Of a stretch of DNA of 64,000 nucleotides, positions 1 through 9,320 are shown piece after piece (positions within the stretch are counted from its first letter, which is position 1; each line of letters starts with the position of its first letter). Source of the DNA: Methanosarcina flavescens (GTDB taxonomy: Archaea; Halobacteriota; Methanosarcinia; Methanosarcinales; Methanosarcinaceae); the NCBI RefSeq assembly GCF_001304615.2, contig NZ_CP032683.1, positions 1,364,001-1,428,000 of the forward strand, written 5' to 3'. The translations under genes were made by a program, and so were the position numbers. The notes beneath the pieces were generated by a model that did not search any database, was not told the DNA's origin, and saw only the letters and a list, made by a program, of their open reading frames with translations.

Positions 1-2047
1 GATTTTTGTAAATACGCGGCAGAGTGCCGAGGCGCTCGCTGCCAGTTTTCGGAAGCTTGGAGCATCCATAGGGGTGCATCACGGGTCGCTCTCTTTTGAA
101 GCCCGTGTTGAAGCCGAAGAGGCTTTCAAATCCGGAGCTCTGAAAGGACTTATCTGCACTTCATCAATGGAACTGGGTATAGATATCGGCAATGTTGACC
201 GTGTGGTTCAGTACGGGTCTCCGCGCCAGGTTTCAAGGTTGCTCCAGAGAGTGGGAAGAGCAGGGCATAAGCTGCATGCGATTTCACGGGGTACTATTAT
301 CTCAATGGAGACGGATGATACTGCAGAAAGTATGGCAATAACAAAAGCTGCACTTGAAAGCAGGGTTGAAGAAGTCTCCCCGCACGTAAAATCCCTTGAT
401 GTCGTAGCAAACCAGCTTGCAGGCATGGCTATGGATTTTGGGGAGGTCGGAATCGATAAGATTCTTAAAATTCTCAGGCGGACCTACCCATTCCGGGATT
501 TGCAAACTGAAGAGTTACGGAGGGTTGTGGACCAGATAGGGGATTACAAACTGGTCTGGTATGAAAAAGGCTCTAGCGTGCTTAAAAGGCGCAGGAAAAG
601 CTGGGAATACTATTACGACAATCTTTCCATGATCCCGGACGAGAAGAAGTACGAGATTTACGACATTGTGAGCGGAAAATCGGTCGGCGTGCTGGATGAA
701 GCTTTTGTCGTGAACTTTGCAGAGCCTGGCGCCGTTTTCATAACAAAAGGTTACATGTGGCGGGTTGTTGAAATGCCTGACCGGGAACAGGGAAAAGACA
801 GGATCAAAGTAGAGCCTGTGGAAGGCATGGGTGAGGTTCCGAGCTGGTCTGGCGAAGAAATTCCTGTGCCTTTTGAAGTAGCCCAGGACGTAGGAAAGCT
901 CAGGGAAGAAATTGCAGCCTTTATTCGTGATGGCCTTGACGATGAAGCCATTGCAGGACAGCTCCAGACAAAATACCCCGTGGTAAAGAATGCCGCGCTT
1001 GATGTGATCCGCCTTGTGCGCGAACATATAGAAGGAGGCTTTCCCCTTCCCGATGCAAATACAATCGTGATCGAAGACGAAGGCGATGCTGTAACCCTGA
1101 ACGCCTGTTTCGGCCATAACACAAACGGCACTCTTGCCCGAGTTTTGGCTTCACTTCTTTCAGCCCGCTTCGGCAGCAGTGTCGCTCAGGAAGTCGACCC
1201 CTACAGGATAAGGCTAACTCTTCCGCGGCGGATAGGTTCTGTCCAGATCCGGGACATGCTGCTTTCCCTCCGCCCTGAACACGTCGAGCCGATCATAGAA
1301 ATGACCCTGAAAAACACAACCCTGATGAAATGGAAAATGGTCCACATCGCCCGGAAATTCGGAGCCCTCTCACGCGACATCGACTACGACCGGATCAGCA
1401 TGAAAAAACTCCTTGAGATCTATCAGGGCTCTTCAATGTACGATGAGGTTATCAGGGAGATCTTCCACGACCTCCTGGACGTCCAGCGGGCAAAAAAAGT
1501 CCTTACAATGCTCGCTTCCGGCGAGATCTCAGTCGAAGTTTCTCGCCCTACCCCGATCGGATCAGCCGGTTTCGCCATGAAAAAAGACCTTGTCGCCCCG
1601 GAGAAAGCCGACCGCTCAATTGTCCTCGCCCTTAAGGAACGCATTATGAACGACCGGATCATTTTATTCTGCACGAACTGCAAGAAATGGACTTCCCGCC
1701 GCCAGGTAAAAAACGTTCCCGAAGAAATCCTCTGCCCGGTCTGCAGCTCACAGATGATTGCAGCCCTCAAGCCCTGGGAAGAGGAGGAAATCAACCTCGT
1801 CAAAAAACAGGCAAAAAACGTCAAAGTCACCCCCGAAGAAAAGAAACGAATACAGCGCGTCTACAGAAACGCAAGCATAATCCGCTCCCAGGGGAAAAAA
1901 GCAGTTATTGCACTTGCCAGCCGGGGAATAGGACCTGAAACAGCGTCAAGGGTGATTGAGAAGATGAGAGTGGACGAAGAAATGTTTTACAGGGATATTC
2001 TGGTTGCGGAAAGGAATTATGTGAAGACGAAGAAGTTTTGGGAATAA
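1..2047 (+). CDS. lhr: Lhr-type large ATP-dependent helicase, C-terminal part (5' end outside window)
   Basis: The reading frame is open from base 2, so the gene begins upstream and about 680 C-terminal residues are visible. They begin in the second RecA-like domain. The string VHHGSLS is followed by [12 protein letters not shown] (motif V) and QRVGRAGH (motif VI), which is the Lhr signature of superfamily 2 helicases. The long C-terminal region carries a possible zinc site, CTNC near 1670 and CPVC near 1735. Lhr enzymes are 3'-5' DNA/RNA helicases linked to DNA repair. A strong hairpin follows the stop codon. The family assignment is firm; the substrate cannot be read from the sequence. Confidence 0.9.
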   Translation, partial: IFVNTRQSAEALAASFRKLGASIGVHHGSLSFEARVEAEEAFKSGALKGLICTSSMELGIDIGNVDRVVQYGSPRQVSRLLQRVGRAGHKLHAISRGTIISMETDDTAESMAITKAALESRVEEVSPHVKSLDVVANQLAGMAMDFGEVGIDKILKILRRTYPFRDLQTEELRRVVDQIGDYKLVWYEKGSSVLKRRRKSWEYYYDNLSMIPDEKKYEIYDIVSGKSVGVLDEAFVVNFAEPGAVFITKGYMWRVVEMPDREQGKDRIKVEPVEGMGEVPSWSGEEIPVPFEVAQDVGKLREEIAAFIRDGLDDEAIAGQLQTKYPVVKNAALDVIRLVREHIEGGFPLPDANTIVIEDEGDAVTLNACFGHNTNGTLARVLASLLSARFGSSVAQEVDPYRIRLTLPRRIGSVQIRDMLLSLRPEHVEPIIEMTLKNTTLMKWKMVHIARKFGALSRDIDYDRISMKKLLEIYQGSSMYDEVIREIFHDLLDVQRAKKVLTMLASGEISVEVSRPTPIGSAGFAMKKDLVAPEKADRSIVLALKERIMNDRIILFCTNCKKWTSRRQVKNVPEEILCPVCSSQMIAALKPWEEEEINLVKKQAKNVKVTPEEKKRIQRVYRNASIIRSQGKKAVIALASRGIGPETASRVIEKMRVDEEMFYRDILVAERNYVKTKKFWE

Positions 2048-2089
2048 GAGAATTGGTGCAAATAGACACGGAATAAGACAGAATCAGTT

Positions 2090-2136
2090 GAGTCGAAGGA
2101 AATTAAATACTTATTTTTGGAGTATTTAATTGACTC
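2090..2136 (+). terminator. Hairpin terminator after the Lhr helicase gene
   Basis: AATTAAATACT (2101-2111) pairs perfectly with AGTATTTAATT (2121-2131) around a 9-base loop. GAGTC (2090-2094) and GACTC (2132-2136) extend the stem past a bulge. A T-rich tract follows. It lies 43 bases after the helicase stop codon. Confidence 0.6.
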
Positions 2137-2259
2137 TGATTTTTTTCTATTTTTGTGGATCCTTGTTTAAGTAATATTATGTAACAAATTATAGTTTGTT
2201 ATATACTATAATCTCTATAAGAGTATCATTTTAAAACTTACAACTTTTGGGCAATTATT

Positions 2260-2907
2260 ATGGTCAGAAAAAATCGAACAAGCCCACTGAGACAGGGATT
2301 TGACTTTCAGGATTTATGGATTCTAAAATTGTTTATGGATTGGATCAGAGATCCTTCCAAATATAAATGGATCAAATTCGAGACTAAACCTGAGGAGATA
2401 GAAGGTTACTTTGCTTTTGATGATATTGTATTATGCGACAAAAACGATAGTTATTATTTGTATCAACTAAAACATAAACAGAATCCAGCTACTGAGTATT
2501 GGACATGGGATGAGTTTTTAAAACAGGAAAAAGGAAAAAAAGGTCCAAGAAGGTCACTCTTTCAAAAGTGGTTCGAATCATATATTGGCAATTCTGAAAA
2601 GATATCTCTCATAGAATTTATTACAAATGGATTTCCAGAGACTGAACTTAAGGAATGTATTTTAGATAATAAGATTGATATAAATAAAGTAAAAAGCACC
2701 TTTCCTGAAGTTTATGAAAAAATAAAGTCTCAACTTAATGATGAAGATGCAATTCATGACTTTTTTTCAAATCTAAATTTCCTTTTTGGCCAGAAAGATC
2801 TTGAAGAACTTGAAATGGAGATAAAAAAATACTTCTTTGACGAACTCAGAGCTACTGATCTTGGAGTTTATAAACTACTTAATAATTGGCTCTGTAGAAA
2901 TCCTTAA
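2260..2907 (+). pseudogene. Truncated Cap4/DUF4297-like PD-(D/E)XK nuclease N-terminus, cut off by an IS
   Basis: The frame encodes 209 native residues to base 2887. It then reads into the inverted repeat of the IS, where it stops after six more codons. The N-terminus (RQGFDFQDL), an acidic residue at E41, the FDDIVL motif at 53-58 and QLKHK at 69-73 match the order expected of a PD-(D/E)XK nuclease. This pattern resembles the Cap4/DUF4297 nuclease domain found in CD-NTase and STAND-type defence effectors. In that family the nuclease is followed by a sensor or ATPase domain, which is absent here and not visible beyond the IS. The assignment rests on motif pattern only. Confidence 0.5.
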
Positions 2908-3783
2908 TTTAATCCATAATAATTGTATTACTTTTTTGTTTATATTATAGACTATTAGTTTAACTTTTACTTCTTTTACTTGATTTCTAACCTTTCTTGC
3001 TCTTAATGTTTCTCCAAATTTCCTTTTTACAACAGATATTATTGTCTCTACTATATTCCTTCTATTGTATTTGATCTTATCAAAGTCTTTGTTTAATTGT
3101 TTTCTATATTTTCCGTTTATTCTCTTTCTTTTTCTTTCTCTCAAAGGTACTATTGAATCTGCTTTTATCTCTTCTCTTATTAGAGTATGAATTTCTTCGG
3201 AATCATATCCTTTATCCATCACATAACATTGAGACTTTCTTGACTTGTTTGATTGTCTTATCAGAGTCTTTGCATGCTTGACATCATGATCTGTTTTTTG
3301 GCTAATTTTCCATCCTAATATTACTTTTTTAATAGTGTCTACTGATATTGAAGTTTTAAGGAAGCTCCTTCGGAGCTTCCCTGTTCTCTTAGAATAATAA
3401 TGACTTGCATAAGAACTCGTAAATCCTGTTGCATCAATTGCCGTAATGAGAACTTTTTCTCCATGTGAGTAAAATAGTTTTAGAGTTTTTGACAAAATTA
3501 GGTTAAACAATGAAGAGGGAATTCTGGACACAAACTTTTGAAGAGTAGTGTAATGAGGAACCTTATCAAGGTCAAGTTTTTCCTTTATATTGTTCATGAG
3601 GTCAACAAGTTCTACAAAGTCACGGTAGTCTGTACTTATATACTCCTTCAATAAAACAAGAACAAGAAGCTGATGTTGAGTATAAACACGTTTGGAATAT
3701 TTGCAGGAGTAAAGGTTCAGTCTGGAAGACTGAACCGTTTTAAGACTGAGATCAATAAATTTAATATACTTATTTGATGACAA
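2875..3783 (-). CDS. DDE transposase of IS copy 1
   Basis: This transposase of about 300 residues has DDE-type landmarks: AIDATGF, then [12 protein letters not shown], then [17 protein letters not shown]. The spacing fits the IS4/IS5 superfamily. Translation probably starts at the TTG at 3783, nine bases after GGAG; an upstream TTG at 3816 is also in frame. There is no stop codon inside the IS. The frame runs through the inverted repeat (RISTEP) and ends in flanking DNA after three extra residues (IIK). The sequence differs from the other copies by only a few residues, so transposition was recent. Confidence 0.88.
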   Translation of the reverse strand: MSSNKYIKFIDLSLKTVQSSRLNLYSCKYSKRVYTQHQLLVLVLLKEYISTDYRDFVELVDLMNNIKEKLDLDKVPHYTTLQKFVSRIPSSLFNLILSKTLKLFYSHGEKVLITAIDATGFTSSYASHYYSKRTGKLRRSFLKTSISVDTIKKVILGWKISQKTDHDVKHAKTLIRQSNKSRKSQCYVMDKGYDSEEIHTLIREEIKADSIVPLRERKRKRINGKYRKQLNKDFDKIKYNRRNIVETIISVVKRKFGETLRARKVRNQVKEVKVKLIVYNINKKVIQLLWIKLRISTEPIIK

Positions 3784-3895
3784 TAGCAATTGCTCCTTTG
3801 TTTTTTGTGGGGACAAAAAAATTAAGGAGCATTTTTACAATTTTATTTTTATAATTTTTGGGTAAAAACAGAATTTAGAGGATTTCTACAGAGCC
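2888..3895 (-). mobile_element. IS copy 1 (1008 bp, IS5-like), no target duplication
   Basis: The ends GGCTCTGTAGAAATCCT form a perfect 17-bp terminal inverted repeat. The element is 1008 bp, identical in length and nearly in sequence to copies at 32693 and 36342. Unlike those, its flanks do not match: TAATAATT on the left, GATTATAT on the right. Its left edge truncates a nuclease-like gene. Loss of the duplication is consistent with recombination between IS copies after insertion. Confidence 0.92.
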
Positions 3896-3948
3896 GATTA
3901 TATAAATTATTTATATACTCATCAATTCCAGAAATATCGGTATTAAAC

Positions 3949-4824
3949 TTATTTTTCCCTGAAGAAAGCGCATTTTTGATATTTTCCATAATCTTTTACT
4001 CTAATTCTGTGATCTGTAAGATCAAGAGACACTAATCTATGTTTAAATATCAAGTCAATTAGTTTATCTACATCTTCATTATCAAAGTGGAATCCAAACT
4101 CATTAAATAATGAATAAAGAATCTTTTTATTGATTTCTAACGGATTCGCCTTGAGATCAAAACCAAGGCTACTAAAATTTTTATCTATGTCATATAATTT
4201 ATTGCTGAGACAAATTAGCTGTTTTTGTTCATCATTCTCAAGATAAGGATTTTCTTTATAAATATCGTCGTGTGAAAAAGTTGCCCAGTAATGCTGAGCG
4301 ATAGTCCGTAGTTGAATTTTACCTTTTAGTCCTGGATTTGATAAGATGTTTTCTTTTGCTGAAAAAATAAGATGTATTCCACGATACCCATCTACCGGTT
4401 TTTCTATCCGTACAATATTAGGATCAAACTTACTAAAATCAATTTCAGGATAACCGTCTGCTGAGTCTTCCAGTCTTATGCCTATCTCGTAAAATTTTAG
4501 AGATTCTGAAAAATATAGTTTTCTCCAAACTTCATCCAAACTTGATAAATTACTACAAATTACACGAATCCCTAACAAATCGTTCATTTTAACTGTAAAA
4601 TTTTTACAGTTAAGTTCTTCTTTTTTTGAGATTTTGTTGCATATGCTTTCTAGGCTCTTTATTCTGCATGTCGGTCTTTCAACAATAGGTTTCTTTATAC
4701 CACTATTTATGTATTTTAGTTCTACTAGAGCTATTTTCAACAATTTCATTAAATCTTCATTAATTCTATTCAATTCACCTTCAACTGTTATAATATCTAA
4801 ATTTTGATTTTTCATAATAACCAT
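3949..4824 (-). CDS. RelA/SpoT-fold nucleotidyltransferase-like protein, catalytic Glu replaced by Lys
   Basis: The 291-residue protein carries the RelA/SpoT synthetase fold. R54 and K56 lie in RIKSLESICNK, D82 in NDLLGIRV (the Mg-binding Asp position), the G-loop is GYRGIH (146-151), and QLRT precedes AQHYWATFSHDDIYK. In known synthetases the motif is E-[IVLF]-Q-[IVL]-R-T. Here the Glu position is K169 (GKIQLRT), so canonical (p)ppGpp synthesis is doubtful. No HD hydrolase or ACT domain is present, so it is closest to small alarmone synthetases, including toxSAS toxins. Archaea generally lack the stringent response. It starts two bases after the stop of a small frameshifted gene, suggesting coupling. 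Function is not established. Confidence 0.72.
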   Translation of the reverse strand: MVIMKNQNLDIITVEGELNRINEDLMKLLKIALVELKYINSGIKKPIVERPTCRIKSLESICNKISKKEELNCKNFTVKMNDLLGIRVICSNLSSLDEVWRKLYFSESLKFYEIGIRLEDSADGYPEIDFSKFDPNIVRIEKPVDGYRGIHLIFSAKENILSNPGLKGKIQLRTIAQHYWATFSHDDIYKENPYLENDEQKQLICLSNKLYDIDKNFSSLGFDLKANPLEINKKILYSLFNEFGFHFDNEDVDKLIDLIFKHRLVSLDLTDHRIRVKDYGKYQKCAFFREK

Positions 4825-4826
4825 GT

Positions 4827-5134
4827 CTATATAATTTCAACAGCACAGTCGCTACAAAAGTTTACTTCTTTAAACATGTTAAATGATTTAAACAAACGTT
4901 TTAAGTTTTCCGAAAAATTTGTAATTTGCTTACTTTTCTGTAGGATTTGCTCCAATTTATCCATATATTTTGTGATAGAACCTGTGAATTTTCGTAAAAA
5001 TCTAACTTTGAAAGATCTTTGAAATATGAGTCTTTCACCATAGAAGGCTCGTATTTTAAGCAAAAATCACTTATTTTTCTATCATTATTTTGAATATTTT
5101 TCAATAAACGCGAGCTTTTTAATATTTTATTCAT
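4827..5134 (-). pseudogene. Small helical partner of the RelA/SpoT-like gene, apparently frameshifted
   Basis: Two overlapping minus-strand frames look like one protein of about 102 residues broken by a one-base indel. The first (from ATG at 5134) gives a plausible N-terminus through SKLDFYENSQ. The second gives a helix-rich C-terminus (KYMDKLEQILQ, then CSDC) ending two bases before the RelA/SpoT-like gene. The break lies near 4980-5000. The tight spacing resembles an antitoxin-toxin pair, but I recognise no family. It could be a real frameshift mutation, a programmed shift or a sequencing error. Confidence 0.4.
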
Positions 5135-5212
5135 ATCTGTTTCTCATTGTGTATGCCACAATTTTTGAATTTACGAAATAATATTATGATAAAACGATAA
5201 AACCAAAAATCA

Positions 5213-5235
5213 GGGATGAGAACCAATCCCATCCC
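5213..5235 (-). terminator. Hairpin terminator of the frh operon
   Basis: Read on the minus strand, GGGATG (5235-5230) pairs with CATCCC (5218-5213), followed closely by a T-rich run. It lies about 50 bases past the frhB stop codon. Confidence 0.55.
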
Positions 5236-5283
5236 TTTATTCGCTGTAAACAACGCGAATAATTCTTATTAAAAAAAGAAAAT

Positions 5284-6159
5284 TTAGGCGTAAGGGTTCC
5301 GCAGCGCCTTGTTGACACCGAAGTTCTTACGCTCTTCAACTGTCTTCCGGTTTTTATCGATCTTTTCCTTTGCAAGCTTTTTGACAAGCTCAAGACCAGG
5401 TTTGACTTCTTCTATGGGTTTTGTCTCGAACATGCCCGCGGCAACAGCTTTGGACCAGATTTCATTACCTTTCTTGGTGCGGATGAAGACCGTGGACCAG
5501 CCGTCTGGGCTTCCGACCGAGCCGGTTGAAATATCGGCAAGGTTGGAGACATAGTCGAGACAGACGTGGCAGCCTGGTTGCTCGTATTTGTGGGTAGCCT
5601 TTAGGGGCAGGCTGGCGACGTTCCCCCGGTTAGTGTAAACCCAGAACTTGCCCTTCCCAATATCCATTTTACTCACAGAGTTGAGGCTCTGCGCCGCATG
5701 GTCCTCGACAATGGTTTGCAGAGACTTGTATGGGAAGTTCTCCATACAGAAGAGACCAACTGTGAAAGCAACTTTGTCAGGGACGTCCCGCATGTTAATC
5801 GGGTAGAGCTGAGCCTTCCTGACTGCCTGCATCTGGCAGCAGACACCGGTTACACCTACCTTATCGAGGCCGAAAGACCGGGTTGCTTCCTTGAGCCAGG
5901 AGATCTGAGGGCTGATGCTGTACTTCGTCCCTCGTGCCTTGAGAATTTCCTCGCGGCTCATAGCAACGAGCGGTCTGGGCTCCCATGGCCGGTCGCCCTC
6001 GCCTGCCACAATAGTCCCGTCAATTATCCCCTGTTCGAGGGCATAGACCATGAGGGTAGTGGCAATGCCGCCGTCCTGTGCTTTCTGGAGAATCTCCTTG
6101 TCCGTGCTCCTTGCCGAGACGCAAGTTATGTATTTGCCGAGATATGGATCTTCAATCAC
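5284..6159 (-). CDS. frhB: Coenzyme F420-reducing hydrogenase beta subunit
   Basis: This 291-residue subunit carries the F420-binding/FAD iron-sulfur module that passes electrons between the hydrogenase core and F420. Recognisable strings are GGIATTLMVYALE, RGTKYSISPQ, GVTGVCCQMQA and CHVCLDY, whose Cys residues are candidate [4Fe-4S] ligands. It starts at GTG 6159 behind GAGGTGAGA, nine bases after frhG. It is last in the frhA-D-G-B operon and is followed by a terminator hairpin. The identification is secure from sequence and context. Confidence 0.93.
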   Translation of the reverse strand: MIEDPYLGKYITCVSARSTDKEILQKAQDGGIATTLMVYALEQGIIDGTIVAGEGDRPWEPRPLVAMSREEILKARGTKYSISPQISWLKEATRSFGLDKVGVTGVCCQMQAVRKAQLYPINMRDVPDKVAFTVGLFCMENFPYKSLQTIVEDHAAQSLNSVSKMDIGKGKFWVYTNRGNVASLPLKATHKYEQPGCHVCLDYVSNLADISTGSVGSPDGWSTVFIRTKKGNEIWSKAVAAGMFETKPIEEVKPGLELVKKLAKEKIDKNRKTVEERKNFGVNKALRNPYA

Positions 6160-6168
6160 TCTCTCACC

Positions 6169-7002
6169 TCACTTAAGCGCTCCAGCAATTATCTCATTGA
6201 TGTTCTCGAATTCTTCAATCACATCGGAGTTGAAGAACGATCTAGGACAGGCGCCGTAGCAGGAGCCACACTTGATGCAGAGGTCACGCTCCCCCTGCGG
6301 CTTCCCGAACTCCATGGTTATCGCCCGTACTGGGCAAGAGGCAGCGCAGGTGCCGCAGCCCATGCAGAGACCCTGGTTAATTACATCAACCATCAAGTCA
6401 CAGAAGCATCCTGACGTGCCGCGCTTCGCAAGGTCCATGAGGGGCTTTAAGTATTTGCCTGCAAGAGCTTTCTGATCCTCGTTCCCCTCCAGGAGCAGGT
6501 ACGCCATGATAGCAACATTCCTTATGAGCTCTGGGCTCGGAGGGCATCCTGGGATGTAGATATCTACGTCGATGAGATCCCCTATGGGGAGGAAGGATTC
6601 ATGCTGGGGCTGATTGTGCTGCCCGCCGCGGCTGAACCTTGTGATGTTCCCGTAACTCGCGCAGGAACCAAGAGCCACCACGATCTTTGACTTCTTCCGT
6701 GTCTCTTTGATATCCTCCACCGATTCATGATCCTGGATGCAGACCGATCCTTCAACAAGCGCGACGTCCATCTCAGGGATATGCCTGACGTCGGCGAGTG
6801 TAAGGCTGTAGACAAGGTCAGCGTAGTCGTCCAGGATTTTGATGAGTCCTAAGTTATTGTCGGCCACGGACACGAGGCAGCCGGTGCAGCCGCTCAAGTG
6901 TACATGCCCGAGCTTGATCTTATTTGCCACTGGTTTTGTCTCCTTTTTAGCTTCCACCTTTTTCTCCATCGAGATCTGAGCAGATTTTGCTTCTCCGCCC
7001 AT
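6169..7002 (-). CDS. frhG: Coenzyme F420-reducing hydrogenase gamma (small) subunit
   Basis: This 277-residue protein is the electron-transfer small subunit of the [NiFe] enzyme. The N-terminal part has SGCTGC for the proximal cluster, ALGSCASYG and the PGCPPSPE motif. The C-terminal part is a two-cluster ferredoxin domain (CMGCGTCAASCP and CIKCGSCYGACP). The ATG at 7002 follows AGGGGAAC. An N-terminal Lys/Glu-rich stretch of about 27 residues precedes the conserved core. It lies between frhD and frhB in the operon. Confidence 0.94.
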   Translation of the reverse strand: MGGEAKSAQISMEKKVEAKKETKPVANKIKLGHVHLSGCTGCLVSVADNNLGLIKILDDYADLVYSLTLADVRHIPEMDVALVEGSVCIQDHESVEDIKETRKKSKIVVALGSCASYGNITRFSRGGQHNQPQHESFLPIGDLIDVDIYIPGCPPSPELIRNVAIMAYLLLEGNEDQKALAGKYLKPLMDLAKRGTSGCFCDLMVDVINQGLCMGCGTCAASCPVRAITMEFGKPQGERDLCIKCGSCYGACPRSFFNSDVIEEFENINEIIAGALK

Positions 7003-7026
7003 AGTTCCCCTGATGGAGTTAAGCGT

Positions 7027-7497
7027 TCAATTGTTCATCCCGATTTCCTTCAGTATCTCAGATACGGCTTCTGGAATGGATCTCTGTACCTCGTCTGTAA
7101 TCCCGATGACCATCTCAGGGGCAGACACATACTTCTTCTGGCATGCAAGAATCCGGATCTTAATATCGTCCTTGATGACTTGAAGCGGCTCTGTCAGGTC
7201 CCATGAATGGGCGTCCCGATAGCTTCCTACAGGAAGCTCGTCAACTGAGAGCCACCTGAGCTCGCCTGGTTCCCCCCTGAAATCCGCGATGTCCACGATA
7301 ATAAGAGTCTTTGTAGACTCGGGATTGAGAAGGGTAAAGATGAAATGGGGTCCCCCGAGTCCCGCGTCAACGACCGTGACATTCTCTGGAAGCTCGAGTT
7401 CCTTGAGCCTCTCCACAACTGCAGGTCCGAACCCATCATCCGCAAAGAGAGGGTTGCCGCAGCCTGCCACCACGATCTCGGAGTACAGCGATTCCAT
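7027..7497 (-). CDS. frhD: F420 hydrogenase maturation endopeptidase
   Basis: This 156-residue protein belongs to the HybD/HycI family, which removes the C-terminal extension of the large subunit after nickel insertion. The hallmark GCGNPLFADDGFGP spans residues 12-25 and includes a metal-binding Asp. A further Asp is in VVDAGLGG and a His in DAHSWDLT. I chose the ATG at 7497 because GGTGAG precedes it; upstream GTG codons overlap the end of frhA. The gene order A-D-G-B, with D a protease, matches frh rather than a freAEGB arrangement. Confidence 0.9.
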   Translation of the reverse strand: MESLYSEIVVAGCGNPLFADDGFGPAVVERLKELELPENVTVVDAGLGGPHFIFTLLNPESTKTLIIVDIADFRGEPGELRWLSVDELPVGSYRDAHSWDLTEPLQVIKDDIKIRILACQKKYVSAPEMVIGITDEVQRSIPEAVSEILKEIGMNN

Positions 7498-7502
7498 TCG
7501 TC

Positions 7503-8873
7503 TCACCACTGGAGGAGTTTCTCGGCGACTACTTTATCCTCCTCATTCACCACAATCATGTGGGTTGCACATGATACACACGGATCATAAGCCCGGACAA
7601 CCATTTCGGCTATCTGCCAGGGTGCTCCCGTCAGAGCGCGACTGCAGGTCGGAAGGTTCCAGGTGGTGGGCACAAGCATCTCATACCACAGCACCTTTCC
7701 GTCCTTAACCCGTGCGAGGTGGATATCGGTCCCGCGTGGAGCCTCATTTGCAGCCCAGCCCATAGACCCATCTCCCTGTGGAATATGGTCGGCAACAACC
7801 TTGCCTGAGGTATTCAGGGAATCAAGGCACTTAAGGATGGTATAAAGGCAATCAGGATACTCCATCTGCCTGGCGATGTGCTGGGCGAAGGTGCCCTTCT
7901 CGGTGAAATTCTTAAAGGTGGCGAGCCTGGCCCTCGGACCGACCTCAACAGGCTGACCATCATATGTCGGAACGCTGTTACAGGCATCCATCTGGGGATT
8001 GGCCTTGGTGCCGACCTTTGTTGTGCCTCCTATTGGATAACTCGGATCCTCAAGATCGATGGTTACCTCGCCCATGTACCATTCCCATGGCCGAGTCTCT
8101 TTCCATCGGAAGGGGTCCCATGTGGGGTTTTCGTCAAGACTGGATGAACCGTACATCGGGGATGTGGCCATGACCCCCTGGTTGTGGTACCCGAGCGTCT
8201 TGGGGATCGGGATTTGCTTGCCTGCGACGTCTATGTATTCCAAGCTCTGCATATTCCTTATGACATCGAGCATGAACTCCATCTGCTCATGAGCAAGGAC
8301 AAGCCCTTCCTTCGCCAGGTCTGCCATCTTCTGCTTTGCAAGAGGGCTCACGTTGCGGTACATTCCACCAATTCTCGGGTTGGAGGGGTGGATTGCCTCG
8401 CCACCCGCGATGGCTCCAATGGTCTGCCCGATCTCACGAAGGCGGATAATCCTTGCCGCAACGCTTCTGACAGGTTCCTCCTTGGCGAAAACGTTGAATT
8501 TCTTTTCCGTCCCAGGGATGTAAAAATCCGGAAGGATCAGGATGTTGTGCAGGGCGATGCTATGAAGGCGGTTCGCGGCGTGGAGAATTACCCGCAGGAG
8601 TTTAGCATCCGTGGGGATCTCGCAGCCAATCGAGGCCTCCATAGCCTCGATGCCTGCCAGGGTGTGGGCTATGGGACAGATACCGCAGACCCTAGAAGCG
8701 ATCTTCGGGACCTGTTCCATCGTCTTACCTATGGCGAGTTTCTCAATACCCCTGACCGGGGTGATGGAGAGCCAGTCTCCTCGCTCGACAATACCCTCAT
8801 CATTCACCTTCATGGTAAGCTTTGAATGGCCTTCATGTCTCGTGGTTGGAGAGATTTCTACAACTTTCGTCAA
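7503..8873 (-). CDS. frhA: Coenzyme F420-reducing hydrogenase alpha (large) subunit
   Basis: This 456-residue subunit holds the [NiFe] active site. The N-terminal nickel ligands lie in RVCGICPIAH (C63, C66) and the C-terminal pair in DPCVSCATH (C432, C435). Eighteen residues follow H438, consistent with the tail removed by FrhD. The start is TTG at 8873, seven bases after GAGG, giving the N-terminus TKVVEISPTTRHEGH known for methanosarcinal FrhA. All key ligands are intact, so the coding sequence looks functional. Whether it is expressed cannot be read here. Confidence 0.95.
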   Translation of the reverse strand: MTKVVEISPTTRHEGHSKLTMKVNDEGIVERGDWLSITPVRGIEKLAIGKTMEQVPKIASRVCGICPIAHTLAGIEAMEASIGCEIPTDAKLLRVILHAANRLHSIALHNILILPDFYIPGTEKKFNVFAKEEPVRSVAARIIRLREIGQTIGAIAGGEAIHPSNPRIGGMYRNVSPLAKQKMADLAKEGLVLAHEQMEFMLDVIRNMQSLEYIDVAGKQIPIPKTLGYHNQGVMATSPMYGSSSLDENPTWDPFRWKETRPWEWYMGEVTIDLEDPSYPIGGTTKVGTKANPQMDACNSVPTYDGQPVEVGPRARLATFKNFTEKGTFAQHIARQMEYPDCLYTILKCLDSLNTSGKVVADHIPQGDGSMGWAANEAPRGTDIHLARVKDGKVLWYEMLVPTTWNLPTCSRALTGAPWQIAEMVVRAYDPCVSCATHMIVVNEEDKVVAEKLLQW

Positions 8874-8952
8874 TTGTATGCCTCGTTTTCGATTCAATGT
8901 TATTCAGGCGGTACCGTAGATAAGGCACTCCCTGTGTGATTATTCTAAGATA

Positions 8953-8978
8953 GTTACCCGTACATCAGGTACGTTAAC
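8953..8978. promoter_or_regulatory. Imperfect inverted repeat upstream of frhA
   Basis: CGTAC (8959-8963) and GTACG (8969-8973) form a perfect core around ATCAG. GTTA (8953) and TAAC (8975) flank it as outer arms. It lies 80-105 bases upstream of the frhA start and could be an operator. No known motif was recognised. Confidence 0.25.
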
Positions 8979-9320
8979 CCCTTACTTTCTCCAGTGCTTA
9001 TTACCTCAGTATATTAATATTTAACTTACAATTAAAAAGAGTCGAAAACACAATATTACATAAATCCTTCCCTCTATAAAGAAAGCAAAAAATAAGAAAA
9101 TGCACATTTATATTTTATAGATATATTTTTATATTATTTTTGGTGATTTCTATGATGAAGAGAATCTGAAAATTATCAAAGAACACAACTGATAAATATA
9201 TGTAATAATTACTTATTGCGTTTCAGGGATTAATTGATTGGTTAAGAGACCGCTTAAGTACCAGAATTAAATGATGTGGGGAAATTGCTGGTAATAACTT
9301 ATTTTAAAGAAATGTATAAC

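Noticed and set aside
515-1117. 200-codon minus-strand open frame inside the helicase gene
   Set aside because: Antisense shadow of a well-conserved coding sequence. It has no ribosome site or family signal.
5698-6414. 238-codon plus-strand frame across frhB and frhG
   Set aside because: It is antisense to two clearly conserved hydrogenase genes, and its residue pattern follows theirs.
8184-8825. 213-codon plus-strand frame inside frhA
   Set aside because: Shadow of frhA, with no independent evidence.
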